From positions 1-7,234 of the forward strand of contig JARGOI010000117.1 in assembly GCA_029212275.1 (NCBI GenBank): a stretch of DNA of 7,234 nucleotides, read 5' to 3'. Origin of the DNA: Thalassolituus sp. (lineage in GTDB: Bacteria > Pseudomonadota > Gammaproteobacteria > Pseudomonadales > Oceanobacteraceae). The notes under the pieces are model-generated. The model had not been told where the DNA came from and did no database searches. It saw only the letters and a program-made list of their open reading frames with translations. A program made the translations under genes and the position numbers. Numbering within the stretch: position 1 is the stretch's first letter; each line of letters begins with the position of its first letter. This document shows positions 1-5,901 of the stretch, piece after piece.

Positions 1-104
1 GCCATTAATTTGGGAGAAATGGAAGAGTCCTTATTCACAACAATGTTACCTTCCTGATCAAAAGAAACACTCTGCTCTTGCGCTACTTTTTTTGCAGTTG
101 CCAT
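1..104 (-). CDS. Small protein of unknown function, N-terminal part (cut by window edge)
   Basis: An open frame runs from an ATG at 104 down to base 1 (34 codons plus two bases) with no stop, so the gene continues outside the window. The start is convincing: on the minus strand AAGGAG (115-110) lies five bases before the ATG, and no competing frame is visible here. The protein starts MATAKKVAQEQS and continues with a polar, charged stretch including QEGNIVVNKD and SISPKLM. There is no signal peptide or membrane segment in the visible part. I do not recognise the family and assign no function. It lies downstream of hexR on the same strand, after 157 AT-rich bases, so it probably has its own promoter, but I could not find a convincing -35/-10 pair. 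A run of seven A residues covers codons 5-7. Confidence 0.6.
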   Translation of the reverse strand, partial: MATAKKVAQEQSVSFDQEGNIVVNKDSSISPKLM

Positions 105-261
105 GATATCTCCTTATTAATTTTGATTTATTATTTTAACGACTAAACATGATGAAAATATGACAGAAAAAGAGCGATAGGCATATGGCCAAATGCGTCA
201 TATATGTATCGTTTAAGACACTTTGTCTATTTTCTTTATCTGCTTTTATTGTTTCTTAGCG

Positions 262-1113
262 TTAATTATCGATGCGTAGTGATTTAATACTGCGCTTGAT
301 CGCATTAAGATGCTCGGCGAAATCAGGGCCGCGGCGTTGTGTTACCGCAACCGCAAGCATATCTATGATCATTAGGTGGGCGATGCGCGAGGTCATTGGG
401 GTGAATTTTTCGGTATCTTCTTCGATATTGATAAAAATAGGCAAATCCGCTTGCGCGCTGACAGGCGTATCTTGCGGTGCCAAGCTGACTACCACTGCAC
501 CATACTGCTGTGCCAACGCCATCGAATGCAGCAAATCGCGCGTGCGGCCACTTTGCGAGATTGCCACCACCACATCATTTTTGCTTAAAGTGACCGCGGA
601 CATGCTTTGCATGTGGGGATCACTGTAGGCCGCAGTCGCTACCTGTAAGCGGAAAAACTTGTGCTGAGCGTCAGTCGCCACCGCTCCCGACGCACCAAAA
701 CCATAAAATTCAACCCGCTGCGCCACACTCATGGCTAATGCAGCCGCCCCTATTTGGCTTGGTTGTATCTGATTTTTGACTTGGTGCAGACGTTGAATGG
801 TGGTGTCGGCAATTTTACTGCAAATATCTTTAATGCTGTCGTCTTCGACAATTGCAAATTGCCCTAGGTTATTCGCCACGGCCATTTCTTGCGCAATGCG
901 CACTTTGAATTCTTGAAATCCATTGCAACCAACCGCTCGGCAAAAACGCACAATGGTCGGCTCACTGACTTGCGACTCTTGCGCTAAATCAACAATACGC
1001 ATGTGCATGACTTGCTCGGGCGATTTAAGCACGAACTCGGCGACCTTCACTTCCGATTTTCGCAAAGTAGGCATCGCCAATGAGATGTCAGTTAAAATGG
1101 GACGTCGATTCAC
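262..1113 (-). CDS. hexR: HexR, RpiR/MurR-family transcriptional regulator of central sugar catabolism
   Basis: This 283-residue cytoplasmic DNA-binding protein has an N-terminal RpiR-type helix-turn-helix domain (about residues 1-78; recognition region around 50-66, with SEPTIVRFCRAVG) and a C-terminal SIS sugar-phosphate-binding domain (about 130-260; FYGFGASG at 136-143 and ISQSGRT at 185-191). The motifs DVVVAISQSGRT and TSRIAHLMIIDMLA match what I recall of E. coli HexR (289 aa). Known members repress Entner-Doudoroff and related genes (zwf, edd, eda, gap) and release DNA when they bind 2-keto-3-deoxy-6-phosphogluconate. The start codon is GTG (1113-1111). I prefer it to the ATG at residue 14 because it gives the N-terminal length seen in the family, although only a weak GGA lies upstream. 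A good promoter lies 45 bases upstream. None of the usual target genes is in this window; the divergent neighbour is uvrD. Confidence 0.92.
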   Translation of the reverse strand: MNRRPILTDISLAMPTLRKSEVKVAEFVLKSPEQVMHMRIVDLAQESQVSEPTIVRFCRAVGCNGFQEFKVRIAQEMAVANNLGQFAIVEDDSIKDICSKIADTTIQRLHQVKNQIQPSQIGAAALAMSVAQRVEFYGFGASGAVATDAQHKFFRLQVATAAYSDPHMQSMSAVTLSKNDVVVAISQSGRTRDLLHSMALAQQYGAVVVSLAPQDTPVSAQADLPIFINIEEDTEKFTPMTSRIAHLMIIDMLAVAVTQRRGPDFAEHLNAIKRSIKSLRIDN

Positions 1114-1157
1114 GCAAAATATCCGTTACGTTGTCATCTTAAAAATGGTTATGGTCG

Positions 1158-1185
1158 ATTATACGGTGCCTACTTTGGTTGTCTC
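1158..1185 (-). promoter_or_regulatory. Probable sigma-70 promoter of hexR
   Basis: Read on the minus strand, a perfect TATAAT -10 box (1163-1158) is preceded by a 16-base spacer and a partial -35, GAGACA (1185-1180, four of six consensus bases). A run of eight A residues on this strand (1193-1186) sits directly upstream of the -35 and could act as an UP-like element. Transcription would begin near 1151, giving a leader of about 38 bases before the GTG. I saw no TTGT-N7/8-ACAA motif (the operator form I recall for Pseudomonas HexR) over it, so autoregulation is not supported by sequence. Confidence 0.5.
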
Positions 1186-1253
1186 TTTTTTTTGCACTAT
1201 CCCTATTTAAAGCATTGAATGTGAAAGCTTACGACATCTAACTCATAGAGGAG

Positions 1254-1298
1254 CAATAGAGCAGAAACAATAGAAGCAGAATATAAGAACAATATAAG
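1254..1298 (+). repeat. Imperfect short direct repeats in the hexR-uvrD intergenic region
   Basis: Two 14-base units lie head to tail: CAATAGAGCAGAAA (1254-1267) and CAATAGAAGCAGAA (1268-1281). They are followed by AATATAAG at 1280-1287 and again at 1291-1298, 11 bases apart. The patch is purine-rich on the plus strand, is not coding, and lies just upstream of the candidate uvrD promoter. It could be a regulator binding region, a flexible or curved DNA segment, or simple slippage-derived sequence; nothing here decides between these. Confidence 0.5.
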
Positions 1299-1304
1299 TG
1301 GTAC

Positions 1305-1331
1305 ATGACAGCGCTGACATTCTGATAAACT
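1305..1331 (+). promoter_or_regulatory. Candidate extended -10 promoter of uvrD
   Basis: TGATAAACT (1323-1331) fits the extended -10 form TGnTAnnnT. ATGACA (1305-1310, five of six bases of TTGACA) lies 15 bases upstream of the hexamer, which is short but tolerable for an extended -10 promoter. The start of transcription would fall about seven bases downstream, at 1338-1339, on the uvrD ATG itself. Weaker candidates exist further upstream (for example TTGAAT at 1215 with TCTAAC at 1237). No LexA box (CTG-N10-CAG) is visible. Confidence 0.35.
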
Positions 1332-1338
1332 GGCGCGC

Positions 1339-3576
1339 ATGGATATTTCTCTATTACTCGATCAATTAAACGACGGTCAACGCAACGCTGTGGCTGCCAA
1401 CTCTCCTCATCAATTAGTATTGGCAGGAGCAGGTTCTGGCAAAACGCGGGTGTTGGTGCAACGTATCGCCTGGCTTATCAATGTGGAGCAGGTATCGCCG
1501 TTTGCCATTATGGCGGTCACCTTTACCAACAAAGCTGCACGGGAAATGCGTGGTCGCTTAGAAGAAGCACTGCAACAGCCGTCTAACGGTTTGTGGGTCG
1601 GCACCTTTCATGGTCTGGCGCATCGTTTATTAAAACAGCATTGGCGCGAAGCTAAGTTGCCGCAGCATTTTCAAATTTTAGACACCGATGACCAATTACG
1701 TGTCGTTAAACGTCTGATGAAAGAGCACAACATCGACGACAGCCGTTTTCCACCCAAACAAATTCAGTGGTTTATTAACGGCCAAAAAGACGAAGGACGC
1801 CGCGCTGCGCATGTGATGCCCTCGGCCGATCCGTTCAGTCGTCAGCTACATGATTTCTACCATATTTACGAAGAACACTGTCAGCGTGCGGGTTTCGTTG
1901 ATTTTGGTGAAATTTTGCTCCGCGCCCATGAGCTTTGGCTCGACAACCCCGACTTACTTGATCATTACCAACAGCGTTTTCGCAATATTTTGGTGGACGA
2001 GTTTCAAGACACCAACAACATCCAATACGCTTGGATTCGTTTGCTCGCAGGCAGTCGTGTTTCGGTGATGGTGGTGGGTGACGACGACCAGTCGATTTAT
2101 GGTTGGCGTGGCGCGAACATCGATAACATTCGTCATTTTCAGCAAGATTTTGCCGGTGCAGAAATGATCGTGCTCGAGCAAAACTATCGCTCGACCTCAA
2201 CCATTTTGGATGCCGCCAATGCGGTCATCTCTAATAACGAAGGGCGCTTGGGTAAAAATCTGCGCACCGAAGGCGAACGAGGCGAACCCATCGTCTTATA
2301 CAGTGCCTTTAATGAACAAGACGAAGCACGCTACATTGCCGATGCCGTGGACGAATGGGCGCGCAAAGGCCGAGCCCGCGCAGACATGGCGGTATTGTAT
2401 CGCTCCAACGCGCAATCACGCTCGCTCGAAGAAGCGCTGTTGCGTGCCGGTATTCCCTACCGAATTTATGGTGGTCAGCGTTTTTATGAACGTCTAGAAA
2501 TCAAAAATGCCTTGGCTTACATGCGCCTCATACTGACCCGCGATGACGATGCTGCCATGGAGCGCGTGATCAACGTCCCAGCGCGTTCGGTCGGTGAGAA
2601 AACCGTTGAATCTTTGCGCGCCATTGCCCGCGATGAAGGCTGCTCGTTGTGGCAGGCCTGTCACAAAGCACTGGCGCAAGACAGTCTGCCTAAACGCGCC
2701 TCGGCCTCGATTCAAGGTTTTGTCGATTTAGTCGATGAAATGAGCGTCGGTGCCACTGAAATCGATCTGCACGAACTGGTTAGCAAGGTGATTAACGACA
2801 GTGGTTTGATCGAACATCACCGCAAAGAAAAAGGTGAGAAGGGTCAGGCACGTATTGATAACTTGGAAGAATTGATCAATGCCGCGCGTGGTTTTGAGCC
2901 GGATTACTCCAATGAACCGGAGATGACGGACATTGAAGATGATCCAACGGCGGCACTGGCAAACTTTTTAGATCGCGCAGCACTGGAGGCGGGCGAAGGC
3001 CAAGCTGACGAATACGAAGATGCCGTGCAACTGATGACACTGCACTCGGCCAAGGGTTTGGAGTTCCCACAGGTGGTCATGGCCGGTGTCGAAGAAGGCT
3101 TATTTCCACATAAAATGTCGATGGACGATCCAGATGGCCTCGAAGAAGAGCGTCGCCTAGCGTATGTCGGTATCACTCGTGCCATGGAACGCTTGATCAT
3201 GACCTACGCCGAAAGTCGTCGGTTATACGGTCAAGAAAGTTTCAGCACACCGTCACGCTTTATTCGTGAAATCCCCACCGAACTGGTGCAAGAAGTGCGC
3301 TTAAAAAACAGCGTCACGCGCCCGTTAAGTGCACGCGGCTATCATGATCGTCATACTGGCCGCGACCAATCACACGGTGGGCAGCACGGCAATCCTGCGT
3401 TTGTACAGCAATCCTACCCTTACTCATTAGGGCAGCGGGTATTTCACGAAATGTTTGGCGAAGGCACGGTATTACAGTTTGAAGGGCAAGGCCCGGGCCT
3501 GCGTGTGCAAGTCAATTTTGACGACGCTGGCAGCAAGTGGTTGGTGGCAAGCTTTGCCAAACTTGAAGTGCTGTAA
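1339..3576 (+). CDS. uvrD: DNA helicase II, UvrD/Rep superfamily 1A helicase
   Basis: This 745-residue ATP-dependent 3'-to-5' DNA helicase belongs to the family that removes UvrC and the cut strand in nucleotide excision repair, unwinds nicked DNA in mismatch repair and displaces RecA. All superfamily 1 motifs are visible: Walker A AGAGSGKT (29-36), motif Ia AVTFTNKAAREM (59-70), Walker B VDEFQDT (219-225), motif III GDDDQSIYGWRGA (247-259), motif IV QNYRS (281-285), motif V with LHSAKGLEF (568-576) and motif VI EERRLAYVGITRA (603-615). A divergent Gly/His-rich linker (around 670-695) leads to a C-terminal Tudor-like RNA-polymerase-binding module that starts near GQRVFHEMFGEGTV and ends KLEVL. 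The N-terminus MDISLLLDQLNDGQRNAVAA matches that of E. coli UvrD (720 aa), which fixes the start. No Shine-Dalgarno sequence precedes the ATG. UvrD is preferred over Rep because of the N-terminus and the C-terminal module. Confidence 0.96.
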   Translation: MDISLLLDQLNDGQRNAVAANSPHQLVLAGAGSGKTRVLVQRIAWLINVEQVSPFAIMAVTFTNKAAREMRGRLEEALQQPSNGLWVGTFHGLAHRLLKQHWREAKLPQHFQILDTDDQLRVVKRLMKEHNIDDSRFPPKQIQWFINGQKDEGRRAAHVMPSADPFSRQLHDFYHIYEEHCQRAGFVDFGEILLRAHELWLDNPDLLDHYQQRFRNILVDEFQDTNNIQYAWIRLLAGSRVSVMVVGDDDQSIYGWRGANIDNIRHFQQDFAGAEMIVLEQNYRSTSTILDAANAVISNNEGRLGKNLRTEGERGEPIVLYSAFNEQDEARYIADAVDEWARKGRARADMAVLYRSNAQSRSLEEALLRAGIPYRIYGGQRFYERLEIKNALAYMRLILTRDDDAAMERVINVPARSVGEKTVESLRAIARDEGCSLWQACHKALAQDSLPKRASASIQGFVDLVDEMSVGATEIDLHELVSKVINDSGLIEHHRKEKGEKGQARIDNLEELINAARGFEPDYSNEPEMTDIEDDPTAALANFLDRAALEAGEGQADEYEDAVQLMTLHSAKGLEFPQVVMAGVEEGLFPHKMSMDDPDGLEEERRLAYVGITRAMERLIMTYAESRRLYGQESFSTPSRFIREIPTELVQEVRLKNSVTRPLSARGYHDRHTGRDQSHGGQHGNPAFVQQSYPYSLGQRVFHEMFGEGTVLQFEGQGPGLRVQVNFDDAGSKWLVASFAKLEVL

Positions 3577-3637
3577 CATGATGCATAGTCAAAAATTGAT
3601 AGCCAAGCTTTCACACCAAAGACTTAATACTGAAGAA

Positions 3638-3666
3638 TTAACACCTAAAAATTAACGCCCTAGAAT
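3638..3666 (+). promoter_or_regulatory. Sigma-70 promoter of dctP (and probably dctP-algZ-algR)
   Basis: TTAACA (3638-3643) and TAGAAT (3661-3666) are separated by exactly 17 bases, and each matches the sigma-70 consensus at five of six positions. Transcription would begin near 3673, about 20 bases before the dctP ATG and just upstream of its AGGAG (3682-3686). The heptamer AATTAAC occurs twice, at 3636-3642 over the -35 and at 3650-3656 in the spacer, 14 bases apart; this could be an operator. There is no clear terminator hairpin between uvrD and this promoter, so some readthrough from uvrD is possible. Confidence 0.6.
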
Positions 3667-3692
3667 AACCAGAAAACGTTCAGGAGATCGTC

Positions 3693-4787
3693 ATGAAACG
3701 CCTTATTGTTACCGCAGTCGCTGCCTTATTTCTCGCAGCTTGCAACAAAGATTGCGATACCGCCGCGACCACGCAAAGCACAGACGCAGCTTCACCCACG
3801 ACGTTTAAATGGAAAATGGTGACCTCTTGGCCGAAAAACTTTCCAGGTCTTGGCGTCGCACCGGAACGTCTCGCTGAAATGGTGAATGAAATGTCCAATG
3901 GCCGTCTTACCATCAAGGTATACGGTGCGGGTGAATTAGTCCCTGCCCTGCAAGTGTTTGATGCGGTGTCTCAAGGGACGGCGCAAATGGGCCACAGTGG
4001 TGCCTATTATTGGAAAGGCAAAACCGAGGCGGCACAATTTTTTACTTCGGTGCCGTTTGGTTTGAATGCGCAAGAAATGAACGGCTGGATTCAATACGGC
4101 GGCGGTCAACAATTGTGGGAAGAGGTTTACGCACCGTTTAACTTATTGCCCATGCAAGGTGGCAACACCGGTGTCCAAATGGGCGGTTGGTTTAATAAAG
4201 AAATCAACAGCGTCGACGATCTGAAAGGATTAAAAATGCGCATCCCCGGTTTAGGCGGCGAAGTGCTAGCGCGTGCTGGCGGCACCCCAGTGACCTTGCC
4301 CGGCGGCGAAATATTTACCTCATTACAAACCGGTACCATTGACGCCACCGAGTGGGTTGGCCCTTATAACGACCTTGCTTTTGGTTTGTATAAAGTTGCC
4401 GACTATTACTACTACCCTGGCTGGCACGAACCCGGTTCGATGATGGAATTTATCATCAACAAAGACGCCTTTAACGAACTGCCGAAAGACTTGCAAGCCA
4501 TCGTCCGCATTGCCGCCAAAGCAGTCAACGACGACATGTTGGCCGAGTACACCACCCGCAACCAAGGTGCTCTCGTTGATCTAGTTGAGAAGCATCAGGT
4601 CGATGTGCGCCCGTTCCCCGATGATGTGTTGCAAAAGCTGCACGTTTTATCCGATGAGGTAGTCGCCGAAGTTGCCGCCAAAGACCCGCTGTCCAGTAAG
4701 GTGTACGAGTCATTTTCGGCGTATCGCGATAAAGTGAAGGCCTATCATGCCATCACCGAACAGGCTTATATCAATGCCCGTGACTGA
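3693..4787 (+). CDS. TRAP transporter solute-binding lipoprotein, DctP/TakP-like
   Basis: This 364-residue extracytoplasmic substrate-binding protein is of the tripartite ATP-independent periplasmic (TRAP) type, which captures carboxylate-containing solutes for a sodium-driven DctQ/DctM permease. The N-terminus is a short lipoprotein signal: KR at 2-3, a hydrophobic core, and lipobox LAAC at 14-17, so Cys17 should be lipidated; Asn18 follows, which does not suggest inner-membrane retention. The mature domain starts near FKWKMVTSWPKNFPG and carries family hallmarks: GGWFNKEINSVDDLKGLKMR (164-183) with Arg183, the expected carboxylate-binding arginine, and ATEWVGPYNDLAFGLYK (218-234) with Glu220-Trp221. 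These resemble TakP, the 2-oxoacid binder, and the group labelled mannitol/chloroaromatic TRAP component, so the substrate may be an oxoacid or aromatic acid, unproven. AGGAG lies six bases before the ATG. No DctQ or DctM gene follows; algZ overlaps its end. Most TRAP binding proteins are soluble, so the lipid anchor is notable. Confidence 0.9.
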   Translation: MKRLIVTAVAALFLAACNKDCDTAATTQSTDAASPTTFKWKMVTSWPKNFPGLGVAPERLAEMVNEMSNGRLTIKVYGAGELVPALQVFDAVSQGTAQMGHSGAYYWKGKTEAAQFFTSVPFGLNAQEMNGWIQYGGGQQLWEEVYAPFNLLPMQGGNTGVQMGGWFNKEINSVDDLKGLKMRIPGLGGEVLARAGGTPVTLPGGEIFTSLQTGTIDATEWVGPYNDLAFGLYKVADYYYYPGWHEPGSMMEFIINKDAFNELPKDLQAIVRIAAKAVNDDMLAEYTTRNQGALVDLVEKHQVDVRPFPDDVLQKLHVLSDEVVAEVAAKDPLSSKVYESFSAYRDKVKAYHAITEQAYINARD

Positions 4788-5901
4788 CGACAAGGTCAGT
4801 GTAAACACCCCCAAAGCCATTCAGCAAACGCCTGAAGCGCAGTTGCTGGAAGGCTTCTTTTTACCCGATTTATGTCACGCCCGCGCTATTTTGATCGTCC
4901 TGATCGTCACCGAGGCGCTGGTGCTGGCACTGACCTTAGTTGAAAGTGGCATTACCAATTTTTCCATTATGCGCTTTGGTTTAGTCTCACTGTTTGTGCA
5001 ATGGATTACCTTACTGTCGGCGGCGGTGCTGTGTCAGTTTCGAGTCATCATGGCACGTTCGTCTACGTTACTGGCGACACTGCTGGCGATGCTGGTGATA
5101 CAGCTGGTGACCTTATTGGTCAGTATAATCACCGATGCGCTGCTACCCAGTTTTCAACAATCGCTGGATTGGAGCTGGGTTCTGAGAAATCAATTGGTCA
5201 GTGCTATTTTTTCGGCCATGGGGCTGCGTTATTTTTACGTGCAAAGTCAGTGGCGATTTAAAGCTCAGGCCGAGCTGCGTTCGCGTTTAGAGGCGTTACA
5301 GGCCAATATTCGACCACACTTCTTTTTTAATACGCTTAATACCGTTTCATCGTTAATTATGATCGACCCCGAAAAAGCAGAAAACATGCTGCTGGATTTA
5401 GCGCAATTGTTTCGTGCGGTGCTTAATAGTGGCTCGGCCACCAGCTCCTTGTCGGAAGAACTGGCGTTGTGTCGACGCTACCTCGACATAGAGCAAACGC
5501 GTCTAGGCGAGCGCTTGCACATTGAATGGCAATTGCCTGAGCAACTGCCGCCAATAGAAATACCGCAATTATTGCTACAGCCCTTATTTGAAAATGCGAT
5601 CTATCACGGCATTCAACCGGTGGTGGAGCCGGGCGACATTCAAATCTCCGTGACCCAAACCGATGCTCATTGTTTGATTAATATTAGTAACAGCAAAAAC
5701 ACCGATGCCAATCACAATCGCCACAAACACAGCAATCACATGGCGTTGCAAAATATCCGCGCGCGACTCGAAGGTCGCTTTGGTAACGAGGCGAAATTAG
5801 ACATGCGCGACCTCGGGCATCGTTACCAAGTTCATCTCAGTCTGCCTCTTAACTTACCTGTTGGTGGAAAAGTGACCGAAACGTCAGCGGGGGGCAATTA
5901 A
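4774..5901 (+). CDS. algZ: AlgZ/FimS-type membrane sensor histidine kinase (LytS-like His_kinase family)
   Basis: This inner-membrane sensor kinase is the predicted partner of the LytTR regulator encoded next. From the ATG at 4774 it has 375 residues. Four membrane segments are visible (about 36-56, 66-89, 97-124 and 141-157) with no large periplasmic domain. The dimerisation/phosphoacceptor motif IRPHFFFNTLN puts the phosphorylated His at 182. The ATP-binding N-box is LLQPLFENAIYHG, with Asn274, and the later glycine-box position reads MALQNIRARL (323-332). A His-rich loop NHNRHKHSNH (313-322) precedes it. FFLPDLC near the N-terminus resembles Pseudomonas AlgZ. The start is uncertain: an in-frame ATG at 4747, with GAAGG six bases upstream, would add nine residues. 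I chose 4774 because its overlap with dctP (14 rather than 41 bases) is more typical and the N-terminus is closer to family length. In Pseudomonas this system controls twitching motility and alginate; the role here is inferred only. Confidence 0.88.
   Translation: MPVTDDKVSVNTPKAIQQTPEAQLLEGFFLPDLCHARAILIVLIVTEALVLALTLVESGITNFSIMRFGLVSLFVQWITLLSAAVLCQFRVIMARSSTLLATLLAMLVIQLVTLLVSIITDALLPSFQQSLDWSWVLRNQLVSAIFSAMGLRYFYVQSQWRFKAQAELRSRLEALQANIRPHFFFNTLNTVSSLIMIDPEKAENMLLDLAQLFRAVLNSGSATSSLSEELALCRRYLDIEQTRLGERLHIEWQLPEQLPPIEIPQLLLQPLFENAIYHGIQPVVEPGDIQISVTQTDAHCLINISNSKNTDANHNRHKHSNHMALQNIRARLEGRFGNEAKLDMRDLGHRYQVHLSLPLNLPVGGKVTETSAGGN

Noticed and set aside
216..228. Small hairpin AGACA-CTT-TGTCT followed by T-rich sequence, downstream of hexR
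   Set aside because: The five-base stem is weak, and the T-rich side is on the plus strand, where no gene ends. On the hexR strand there is no proper U tract, so I do not call it a terminator.
923..1210. Plus-strand frame of 95 codons overlapping the start of hexR
   Set aside because: It lies mostly antisense to the well-supported hexR reading frame, has no ribosome binding site, and its product has no recognisable domain.
1835..2200. Minus-strand frame of 121 codons inside uvrD
   Set aside because: It is fully antisense to conserved helicase motifs, and the Arg/His-rich product looks like a shadow of the coding strand.
3578..3655. A 25-codon open frame (starting MMHSQKLIAKL) just after the uvrD stop
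   Set aside because: It has no proper ribosome binding site and includes the -35 of the dctP promoter. Chance is the simpler explanation, though a tiny peptide cannot be excluded.
5054..5063. CACGTTCGTC, resembling an AlgR binding motif
   Set aside because: It lies in the middle of algZ coding sequence and a match this short is expected by chance.
5001..5261. Plus-strand frame of 86 codons with TGDTAGDAGD-like repeats
   Set aside because: It is an alternative frame of the Leu-rich membrane segments of algZ; the repeats come from recurring CTGGCG/CTGGTG codons.
5889..5894. Run of six G at the end of algZ as a phase-variable tract
   Set aside because: It is short, the algZ stop is only a few bases away, and the run probably serves as part of the algR ribosome binding region.
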